12,395 nt of DNA, from contig JAICHC010000022.1 in NCBI GenBank assembly GCA_025922795.1, positions 1 through 12,395 of the forward strand, given 5' to 3'. Shown piece by piece: positions 6,738-12,395 of the stretch. A program made the translations under genes and the position numbers. Position 1 is the first letter of the stretch; each line of letters opens with the position of its first letter. Below the pieces are notes generated by a model. The model was not told the DNA's origin and did not search any database. It worked only from the letters and a program-made list of their open reading frames with translations. Origin of the DNA: Candidatus Binatia bacterium (GTDB lineage Bacteria; Desulfobacterota_B; Binatia; UBA9968).

Positions 6738-7745
6738 ATGCCGATTCAAATTGACCGGGGCAGAGCTCGAAACCTCGCACCTCACTTTGACGAAGCTCTT
6801 GAGATTGTGCGCAACGAGTTCGAGGGGCTCGACTCGCACCGGCAGTACCGTAACGCTTTCTCCAGGCTACTCAAACCGGATCCACTTGAGCGTGTCTTAA
6901 TGTTGGGTACCGACCAGCGCGACATGTTTGTCCCGGCGCTGCGCCGGACGATAGAGGCATACGTCCCGAGCGACGGTCACATCTTTGATTTCGGAGCAGG
7001 CGACGGCCAAACGTTCGCCTTAGTGGCGGCTTCAGTGCCGAAGGGCACGCGCGTCTCGATCGAGGAGCCCAATCCCGACTACTTGGCGGACTACATCGCG
7101 TTCCTCAAGACACAGGCGCATTTGCACTCAGGGATCACCTTGGCGGCCGGATTCGATGAGATCGACTCGGCAGCCGCACGCTCCGGGGTATCGCTGCCGC
7201 AAGACGGCAGCGTCGACCTAGTGCTTGCGCTTCACATGATTTACTTCGTGGACGACCTTTCCGCGAGCGTGACGCGGATGGTGCGCTTTTTGAAGCCCGG
7301 CGGAGCGTTGTTTCTCGTCGTTACCGATGAAACCGTCGGCTATACGGGCCTGGTTCTGAAGAGTTTCATTGAACGGGGCGGGGACACTGGCGATAACGCA
7401 CGTCATCTCTCAGTCATCGCTGAGCGTCGCCGCATATTGGCAACGCCCGGACAGATCGGTGGTGCGATGATCGAAATGTTTCGTGCTGCCGGTGCTCCAA
7501 TGGAGTTTGAGGTGCAACTCCAGCCGAGCCGACTTTATGGGCATAACCTGGCGGATGTGATCGCGCTCTCTACGATCGCAGTCCTCTCCGGAGTCGAAGG
7601 TCTGGCGAAATTCGAGGCGGCCGCCGCAATACTGCGTCACAAACCCGAAGCCGTCGATCTGCGGATCGAGGATGACGGTCCGCGCCGGGGCATGTGGAGC
7701 GTGACGCAGCCCCAATGGGTCACAGTCATTCGCCGGGAGCGTTAG
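6738..7745 (+). CDS. Class I SAM-dependent methyltransferase, histamine N-methyltransferase-like layout
   Basis: A 335-residue cytoplasmic protein with a Rossmann-type methyltransferase core. Motif I, HIFDFGAGDGQ, is at 81-91. An acidic strand end with Glu109/Glu110 should hold the SAM ribose, VDLVLALHMIYFVDDL (159-174) is the motif IV region, and FLKPGGALFLVV is at 184-195. The N-terminal YRNAFSRLLKPDPLE, and HMIYFVDD where the animal enzyme has QMLYYVKD, recall histamine N-methyltransferase. That is my reading from memory of the family; the substrate is unknown. AGGAGA (6729-6734) just before the ATG supports this start. It follows the TrpF-like gene by 96 nt and may be transcribed separately. 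It is the last confidently recognised gene before the gene-poor part of the window. Confidence 0.82.
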   Translation: MPIQIDRGRARNLAPHFDEALEIVRNEFEGLDSHRQYRNAFSRLLKPDPLERVLMLGTDQRDMFVPALRRTIEAYVPSDGHIFDFGAGDGQTFALVAASVPKGTRVSIEEPNPDYLADYIAFLKTQAHLHSGITLAAGFDEIDSAAARSGVSLPQDGSVDLVLALHMIYFVDDLSASVTRMVRFLKPGGALFLVVTDETVGYTGLVLKSFIERGGDTGDNARHLSVIAERRRILATPGQIGGAMIEMFRAAGAPMEFEVQLQPSRLYGHNLADVIALSTIAVLSGVEGLAKFEAAAAILRHKPEAVDLRIEDDGPRRGMWSVTQPQWVTVIRRER

Positions 7746-8220
7746 CCACAACTACGAGAACGGAGCGCCAGCGATTGAGCGCTAGTAGCAATTCCCCCAA
7801 CAGTACTAGGCGGTAATACCCCCAGCAGCCTTTCAGGTACGAGCTCGGCTCCACCGGCAGAGATGTCCAGTCCCACGAGGTTACGTATGAATCCAGTTGG
7901 TTTCTCTTACTCGACCCACTTGTGCCGTCAGTCGACTGGGCATTGCTGAGGTTTCTAAGGCACGAATCGAACAAGCAACCCAAGTAGCGACAATACCTGA
8001 CTACTTCGTTGGTGATTTGTTACGGGCAGAACTGCCGTTGGATTACGGGAGAAAGAAGCATCTTGTATGTGATCTGATTCTGTTAAAGTGACTCAAATAC
8101 CTTTTGAACTTCGGGGGAACGCTGCTTGCTTAGCGGCAGTAAGCTAGAGGGAAAAGCAACTCGATGTGCACCTGTGAGTGAATTGCTGCCCCGGCCTCAA
8201 ATGCAACTGATTCAAGCCTG
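7746..8220. other. 475-bp stretch without a convincing gene
   Basis: No frame here gives a protein I can support. A minus-strand frame at 7726-7983 and a TTG-started + frame at 7897-8091 are open, but neither has a ribosome binding site or a recognisable motif. A short inverted repeat, AGCGC/GCGCT (about 7768-7787), follows the methyltransferase gene but has no T-tract, so no terminator is called. Nothing else is seen. Confidence 0.5.
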
Positions 8221-8433
8221 ATGAATAAATTCTTCACACGCGCATGCCCTCGGTGTAAGGGTCCGGTCGGGATCATTATTCGGGAGTCCCAAAGACCAAC
8301 TACGCTCCGGGCTGTGAATGGCCGGTGCGTAGAGTGTAGCTATCGGCTGGCGTGGAGTGTGATCGAGGGAAAGCGTTTAGACAAACGGCGGCAGATTCCG
8401 CCGAAGCGGCGGAAAAGAAAAGCCTTAGGATAG
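8221..8433 (+). CDS. Small zinc-ribbon-like basic protein
   Basis: A 70-residue candidate with two CxxC pairs, CPRC (9-12) and CVEC (36-39), spaced about 24 residues apart, as in zinc ribbons that bind one zinc ion. The segment between the pairs (GPVGIIIRESQRPTTLRAVN) suits the beta hairpin of such a fold. The C-terminal tail is strongly basic (RRQIPPKRRKRKAL), suggesting nucleic acid contact. No clear ribosome binding site precedes the ATG, and no family is recognised. The paired cysteines and their spacing argue for a real gene, but chance cannot be excluded at this length. The last 82 bp overlap another open frame that continues into the next small gene. Confidence 0.45.
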   Translation: MNKFFTRACPRCKGPVGIIIRESQRPTTLRAVNGRCVECSYRLAWSVIEGKRLDKRRQIPPKRRKRKALG

Positions 8434-8489
8434 CAGAAGATTTTTCTTTATCTCGTGTCCAGATGCTTTTGATGATGGATGGCGAGTCA

Positions 8490-8648
8490 ATGAAGAATAT
8501 TAGCAGATGCACGATGATGTTGATGATTTGCGCCGTCGGTCTGCTCGAAGGGCATTACCTGCCGCGCTACGGCATCGAGTGGATGCTTGGTGCGATAGCG
8601 GGAACCGTCTTTCTGGTGGGCTACTGGGTACGCATGAAGTGGGATTGA
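8490..8648 (+). CDS. Small membrane protein with two predicted helices
   Basis: A 52-residue candidate with two hydrophobic stretches, CTMMLMICAVGLLEG (about 7-21) and WMLGAIAGTVFLVGYWV (about 31-47). They are separated by HYLPRYGIE, and the protein ends in a short charged tail (RMKWD). This is the pattern of a small inner-membrane hairpin. In-frame ATGs also lie at 8463, 8472 and 8475, and the frame stays open back to 8352; the 8490 start is chosen because the membrane segments begin just after it. The ribosome binding signal is weak. It follows the zinc-ribbon candidate by 56 nt on the same strand. Function unknown. Confidence 0.4.
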   Translation: MKNISRCTMMLMICAVGLLEGHYLPRYGIEWMLGAIAGTVFLVGYWVRMKWD

Positions 8649-8867
8649 GTCCCTCCACTCTCTAGTTGTCCGGCGAAAGGGCTGTTCGCCTCACTTTAAT
8701 CGCCCACCAGGTTCGGCCTGAAAAACTGCCTCCATATGTATTGTGCCCAGCAGAACTGCGCATCTTGGTTTGGTCACCGGCGTGAGCAACAACCGTACAC
8801 GACACCAGCAAAAAACCCCTCAGCAGGAAATTGATCGCTTAATTAAAGGTGTGCCGGACGGAAGGTG

Positions 8868-8915
8868 AGTCGCAGATAGCGAGGCGGGGCCTTCATTGAG
8901 CCTGCGACTATCTGC
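8868..8915. repeat. Inverted repeat with two mutually exclusive stems, 3' of the minus-strand secreted-protein gene
   Basis: AGTCGCAG (8868-8875) is complementary to CTGCGACT (8902-8909), and GCAGATAG (8872-8879) to CTATCTGC (8908-8915). The two 8-bp stems share arms, so only one can form at a time. An inner AGGC/GCCT pair (8882-8885 with 8900-8903) could extend the second. It begins 1 nt beyond the stop codon of the gene ending at 8917, the right place for a transcription end, but no T-tract follows on the minus strand. Confidence 0.5.
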
Positions 8916-8916
8916 T

Positions 8917-9381
8917 TCAGAACTGTGGCTGAACAAGCTGGCCTTCGAATGTGGGTGGAAAGTCGTTGTGATCGAGCAATCCGTTCACAATTACGTCACC
9001 GGTACCTCCCTTTTCGAGGCGAAGCAGTACGGTGACGGTAAAAGTATTGTCATTGTTATTGAAAATGGTTCCTTCAAGCACGTTACCAGAAAACTTGCCC
9101 CGCAATGTCGTCAAATTCCAATTGCCTGCGAAAATGGGGGAAGACAAAAAAGGCTCGGGCAAGCTTGCATGTTGTACGGCAACCCAGAAAAAACCCAGCG
9201 TGTGCTGATCGTCGACTTTACAGTCGCCCGTCCCGGTGAATATTGCGGCACCGCACGCGGATTGAGGACATAGTTCCACGCCTGAAATCTCGCCGACGAT
9301 TATCGGGCTCGATCCAATTGCTGGTTGAACCGACAGTAAAAGCACGGCCAATACTCCCGCTAAAGAAAATGATCGGTTCAT
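8917..9381 (-). CDS. Secreted or periplasmic hypothetical protein
   Basis: A 154-residue protein of unknown function. The N-terminus is a clear signal peptide: MNRS, a hydrophobic core at about 6-18, then QPAIG with likely cleavage near residue 23. The mature part is rich in beta-forming and glycine/asparagine segments: IIVGEISGVELCPQSACGAA, GNWNLTTLRGKFSGNVLEGT, NNNDNTFTVTVLLRL and a closing DHNDFPPTFEGQLV. Three cysteines (38, 43, 54) lie near the front and could form a disulphide after export. A strong ribosome binding site (9387-9393) precedes the ATG at 9381. No neighbour on the same strand is adjacent, so it is probably a single-gene unit. It has the look of a beta-rich extracytoplasmic domain, but I recognise no named family. 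Confidence 0.78.
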   Translation of the reverse strand: MNRSFSLAGVLAVLLLSVQPAIGSSPIIVGEISGVELCPQSACGAAIFTGTGDCKVDDQHTLGFFWVAVQHASLPEPFLSSPIFAGNWNLTTLRGKFSGNVLEGTIFNNNDNTFTVTVLLRLEKGGTGDVIVNGLLDHNDFPPTFEGQLVQPQF

Positions 9382-9386
9382 TGAAG

Positions 9387-9393
9387 CCTCCCT
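9387..9393 (-). promoter_or_regulatory. Ribosome binding site of the secreted-protein gene
   Basis: On the minus strand this reads AGGGAGG, 5 nt before the ATG at 9381. It is the strongest such site in the gene-poor half of the window and supports both the gene and its start. Confidence 0.75.
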
Positions 9394-9921
9394 GCAAATG
9401 AGAGCATGGCGCTTTCAAACCCTCACTACGCATCTGCACGCCGACAGGCCGACGACGCGGACACAGCTGCAACGACGGTTACGTCTTCCCTCGATCGAGC
9501 TGAGATAGGAACTCCAGCTTACTTTATAGAGGAAATCTCTCAGCTCGCGGAATTTTGCGGAGTAACGGAGGTCGGTATCAGTTTCGGGGTTCTTTCGAGG
9601 TTCGCGGCTCATGAGGAACCGGAGAGCAAAACGAGTGCCGCGCAATGCTCGCGCCTGTTTAGCCAATAACCCTAGTATTGATAGCAGTGGCGGCGGTGCT
9701 CCGTCCCGCGGATGAGACTAGGTTACGCTATCGTGGATTGTTGCCGAAACATGCGCTTAGTGCGTCAGTGTCTTGGGAAGTCGAGCGATCTTGCGCCAGG
9801 CAATCGCACGCTCCGTCAACTCAGTGCCTATATCGCGTCCAGCTGGATTCCTACAAAACTATTCAGCAACTGCTGGATAAATGCCGACAACGCGCTAACG
9901 CGAGTATCTAGCGACCGTTGT

Positions 9922-9954
9922 GGACCTTCTCACGCGGGTGCGGACCTTCTTACG
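9922..9954. repeat. Imperfect 13-bp direct repeat with 20-bp period, beside an AT palindrome
   Basis: GGACCTTCTCACG (9922-9934) and GGACCTTCTTACG (9942-9954) differ at one base. The second copy runs into a 5-bp hairpin, CCTTC-TTAC-GAAGG (9945-9958), and then the perfect palindrome ATATTAATAT (9959-9968), which stands out in GC-rich surroundings. The arrangement could suit protein binding, but no function is shown. Confidence 0.5.
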
Positions 9955-10209
9955 AAGGATATTAATATTACGACGAATTAGGCCCAGGGGGCCAGGTAAG
10001 AAGCGCACGCGTGCGACAGCGGCACTCATTTTGCACACCAGGCGTACGAGAGAAGGAGTTAACGCCGCTGAAATAGAAATCTTTATGGCAGCTCACGAAA
10101 ATAGTATTGACCAGTGGCTAGATGACCAGCCGTTTCAACTTGCGCCAACCCATTCGTGTGGCACGTAAAGTTGAAAAAAGAAAATCACCGCCACCGGAGA
10201 AGGCAACTA

Positions 10210-10233
10210 GGGTGCGAGCCGGCGCTCGCACCC
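10210..10233. repeat. Perfect 10-bp stem hairpin
   Basis: GGGTGCGAGC (10210-10219) and GCTCGCACCC (10224-10233) enclose a CGGC loop. The stem is as strong as the terminator before panB, but no T-tract follows on either strand, so a simple intrinsic terminator is not supported. It falls inside a short basic open frame (10122-10256). Confidence 0.6.
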
Positions 10234-10246
10234 GCAAACATCCGGT

Positions 10247-10429
10247 ATGCGCATGAGTTGGCGTTGGACGCCTACGGATCGAAATGTAGCTATCGAAAGC
10301 AATGATGTACAAGCCCATGAAATGTTTGCTTACGCTCGCTTGCAGTGGCCGAGCGCTATTGACAGGATTGAAGCCGCTTTTCGATTAGCCCGGCTTCGTA
10401 GCGGAGAAGCGCGCGTTACTGACCAGTAA
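10247..10429 (+). CDS. Small hypothetical protein (uncertain)
   Basis: A 60-residue candidate. The N-terminal part is rich in tryptophan and arginine (MRMSWRWTPTDRN). The C-terminal part reads like an amphipathic helix pair (AHEMFAYARLQWPSAIDRIE, then AAFRLARLRSG). No ribosome binding site is visible and no family is recognised. It is included because its second half is protein-like and because another small frame follows after 18 nt on the same strand. It could be chance or the remnant of a longer gene. Confidence 0.3.
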   Translation: MRMSWRWTPTDRNVAIESNDVQAHEMFAYARLQWPSAIDRIEAAFRLARLRSGEARVTDQ

Positions 10430-10447
10430 AACCACGCAGATGGAACG

Positions 10448-10618
10448 ATGACCCAACGTAAAACCTTTGAAGAAATTGACCAGCGCCTGAGAGAGCTTAC
10501 CAGTGAACTAACTAAAATGGCTGCAGGCGATCCACGCTACGCTGAGGTCGAAAAGGAGATTTCCGCGTTGTGTCTACAACGGCACCTAGTCCGTAGTGCA
10601 GATCTGGTCTTTGGTTAG
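10448..10618 (+). CDS. Small hypothetical helical protein
   Basis: A 56-residue candidate with a regular heptad-like, highly charged composition: FEEIDQRLRELTSELTKMAA, then GDPRYAEVEKEISALCLQRH, ending LVRSADLVFG. The two segments on either side of GDPRY look like a helical hairpin or short coiled coil. The composition is much more protein-like than other open frames nearby. The sequence before the ATG has only a weak purine stretch. It follows the previous small frame by 18 nt. I do not recognise a family; a small regulatory or structural protein is possible. Confidence 0.42.
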   Translation: MTQRKTFEEIDQRLRELTSELTKMAAGDPRYAEVEKEISALCLQRHLVRSADLVFG

Positions 10619-10772
10619 TTTTATGGCTCACATTTACGGCGAATCTCCGTTCATTCAAATTAGGTGTCATTCTGGGTTCTCCCTGCGTTTCTCGATGTTA
10701 ACCGAATGCTTGCCCTTGCGCGGGATTGCTGAGACGACGCCGAAATAATCGAGACGCGGACGGGCACACCTG

Positions 10773-11003
10773 TCAGCGCCGAACCTTGCGGGGCCGCCTT
10801 TGCAGCCGCGGAACGTAGGAAACCCGGGTTATGTGAGTGGTGAGATAGTCGGCCACCTGCTCCGCTTCATCGCGTGTCGCACCTTGCCTCAAGTCAAAAG
10901 CGAGAAACCCGCCTGTGACGGTTTTCGATTCCAAGTGGATCCACGGTTGTCCGTTTGGGAACACTCTAACGGTAAATGTTGTACGTCCCCATTGCGCCAT
11001 CAT
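10773..11003 (-). CDS. Small hypothetical protein with a basic C-terminal tail
   Basis: A 76-residue candidate. The first 40 residues suggest beta strands (TTFTVRVFPNGQPWIHLESK, then VTGGFLAFDLRQG). A helix follows (TRDEAEQVADYLTTHI), and the protein ends in a very basic tail (RLQRRPRKVRR). This strand-strand-helix order with clean alternation of hydrophobic residues is hard to explain by chance. Two ATG codons stand together at the start (11003 and 11000), preceded on the minus strand by a weak GCGGGTGAT stretch. The orientation is opposite to the small frames at 10247-10618. Function unknown; the tail hints at nucleic acid or membrane-surface contact. Confidence 0.5.
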   Translation of the reverse strand: MMAQWGRTTFTVRVFPNGQPWIHLESKTVTGGFLAFDLRQGATRDEAEQVADYLTTHITRVSYVPRLQRRPRKVRR

Positions 11004-12395
11004 ATCACCCGCTTTGTTTTTGTAAGAATTTCAGGATGGCGGCCGCGTTTGAGCATCCGAAGCAGCATCACACTTCCCGATCTGCTCCAATGACGCCTAG
11101 CTAGCAACAGCTACCACCTCAAGGCGAAGCGAAAGCCGTGCCGCGAACAAAACATCATTGCTGCGCCTTAATTTCGTAATTCTTCAGGTCAAACCTATCT
11201 CCGTTGTACGAGTGCCGGGTCAGCACATCCGATCCCGTGCAGGGGCTGAATGTGCCAAACCACTCTGATGCTCCTAAGCGGGAGGCGAGCGGTCAATGGG
11301 ATCATCCGACCGACCGGGTGCACGACCCGGACGGATCCAAGGAATTGTTAATTTTGGGGGGAAAGGAAATGAAGCGCCTGTTCGCGGCGAGTCGCAACAA
11401 ACGGCTTTGATCTGTTCGCCCTTCTACTGGAATCGGGGCACCAATTTTGCGCGTCGAATGGTGGAGGCGGGGGGAACTACAATTCTCGCATAACCGCTTG
11501 ACTCAATTAAATTTTTCGTCGTCAGGAATGTTTGATGCCCCCAAAGTTGCCCACGACATAGGCGAGCTTTAGCGGGACGGCTTAGGACTACCCTGACCGT
11601 GACGCCCGTAATGGGATTCAAATTGATCACTCTTGCGGCCGACGCAGAACTCACGTTGAGCCGCATCACGATCTGGCGCACACCAATCCCACCAGGACTC
11701 CTCCCGCACAGCTGACCATGGCCGTTTTTGAGGATCAATTACTCCGTTCTTGTCGCTACGACAGTCGATGACAGTTCCGGCTTTTCTTGACGCGACCGCA
11801 GTGCCCCGCGACCTACCTGCGCGGGCGTTAATTCGCTGGAGTGATGTCGACCGTAACACTGAGCTTGTCGGCCTGCTTGCGGCCCTCGCCATGCCTGGCG
11901 GAAATCACTCATCCGGCACACGCGTGCCGTAGCGCCGCACGCTTGATAATAGTTAACTTGGAGCGCGTTTGTTTGCTGACGACCCGCTTGAGCGGCGCGG
12001 TATTCACATCTGTTGCCAACCGATTGTTTACGAAGATTTGCAGCAGGCGATAACATCGAAGAGCAGGCAGGTTTTCTCGCGAAGGCAAAATTCCTGTGAG
12101 GCATGATATGCTTCAGCTGATCCGGACGCACTATCGCTCGGGAGCTACCGCCGCGGCTTTTGGAGACGACTGGTAAACTTCAGTATCCGTGTCCTGTCAA
12201 AGGTCGGCATCGGTCCTCCGGCACACCTATCCTTAAAGTGTGGTTGGGAAACAAACTCGTGTGTTGGTAGGCGACGACGTTTGAGCGACGATCAACCTGA
12301 AAAAACTTTAACGGCGATTGCTCCAGGCGGCCAGGTGTTAAGTAATTTCCATCCGATGCCAATAATGACGAGGCCTGATCCCAGGGGCGTAAAAC
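11004..12395. other. About 1.4 kb without a convincing gene
   Basis: Several frames are open for 60-130 codons on both strands (for example 11739-12131 -, 11569-11892 -, 11424-11738 - and 11204-11410 +). They overlap heavily, start without ribosome binding sites, show no recognisable motif and have compositions typical of noncoding GC-rich DNA. The only structured part is the hairpin and mini-frame at 11299-11410, listed separately. I see no tRNA, transposase or repeat array. The stretch may be decayed coding sequence or plain intergenic DNA. Confidence 0.5.
11299..11410 (+). promoter_or_regulatory. Hairpin followed by a G-rich ribosome-binding-like stretch and a 13-codon frame
   Basis: GGATC (11299-11303) pairs with GATCC (11334-11338) around an inner CCGGGT/ACCCGG stem (11314-11319 with 11325-11330). 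Then come six G residues (11356-11361) 7 nt before an ATG at 11369, which opens a 13-residue frame (MKRLFAASRNKRL) ending at 11410. The start resembles the basic beginning of an export signal, so this may be a leader peptide or the stub of a decayed gene. Confidence 0.3.

Larger units (their letters stand above)
9394..10246. other. About 850 bp without a convincing gene; contains short repeats and a stable hairpin
   Basis: Open frames on both strands (for example 9406-9669 + and 9415-9666 -) overlap each other and show no motif, start signal or membrane segment. A GTG-started + frame at 9920-10168 ends in a fairly protein-like stretch (AAEIEIFMAAHENSIDQWLD). A very basic 44-residue frame runs 10122-10256 (MTSRFNLRQPIRVARKVEKR at its start). 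Neither is well enough supported to call. The repeats at 9922-9968 and the hairpin at 10210-10233 are listed separately. Confidence 0.45.

Noticed and set aside
8736..8868. Short + frames, including one ending EIDRLIKGVPDGR
   Set aside because: The protein-like end is only about 28 codons from a GTG with no ribosome binding site, too little to call a gene.
10247..10618. Toxin-antitoxin pair suggested by two adjacent small + frames
   Set aside because: Neither frame shows a known toxin or antitoxin motif, and size with adjacency alone is not enough.
11739..12131. Minus-strand open frame of 130 codons near the window end
   Set aside because: It has no ribosome binding site, no recognisable motif and an irregular composition, and it overlaps other equally open frames on both strands.
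7746..12395. CRISPR array, integron attC sites, insertion sequence or tRNA in the gene-poor half
   Set aside because: No regularly spaced repeats, no paired attC core motifs, no terminal inverted repeats with a transposase and no T-loop-like sequence with a matching cloverleaf were seen by eye.

Overview
The window reads as bacterial chromosome from a Gram-negative organism, probably an uncultured lineage near the former Deltaproteobacteria (Desulfobacterota, Binatota or Methylomirabilota-like). The reasons are the plant-type glutamate-cysteine ligase, a NagZ-type peptidoglycan-recycling hexosaminidase, and the run deoxynucleoside kinase, panB, panC, DUF502, smpB. The lineage is an inference from gene content; no rRNA or tRNA is present to confirm it.

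Bases 1-5880 are dense housekeeping sequence. A 5'-truncated plant-type glutamate-cysteine ligase gene (glutathione synthesis) runs into the window and overlaps the 3' end of the convergent nagZ by 16 bp. A 62-bp divergent spacer separates nagZ from a deoxynucleoside kinase gene. Then come panB and panC (pantothenate synthesis), a DUF502 membrane protein and smpB (trans-translation), all on + and closely packed. The kinase and panB are separated by a leader of about 115 nt. It holds two strong consecutive hairpins, the second a classic intrinsic terminator ending only 17 nt before the panB start. This suggests transcriptional attenuation of panBC and the genes after them. No panD lies next to panC.

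Bases 5940-7745 hold two more + genes. One encodes a TrpF-like (phosphoribosylanthranilate isomerase) barrel protein that lacks the usual catalytic cysteine. The other encodes a class I SAM-dependent methyltransferase whose layout resembles histamine N-methyltransferase.

Bases 7746-12395 differ sharply: coding density is low and no protein family is recognisable. The best gene is a minus-strand secreted protein of 154 aa (8917-9381) with a signal peptide and a strong ribosome binding site. Around it are small candidates: a zinc-ribbon-like protein (8221-8433), a two-helix membrane peptide (8490-8648), two short + ORFs (10247-10429 and 10448-10618) and a 76-aa minus-strand protein (10773-11003). 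Several hairpins and short repeats are scattered through this part. The last 1.4 kb shows no convincing gene. I found no CRISPR array, transposase, integrase, tRNA or rRNA.
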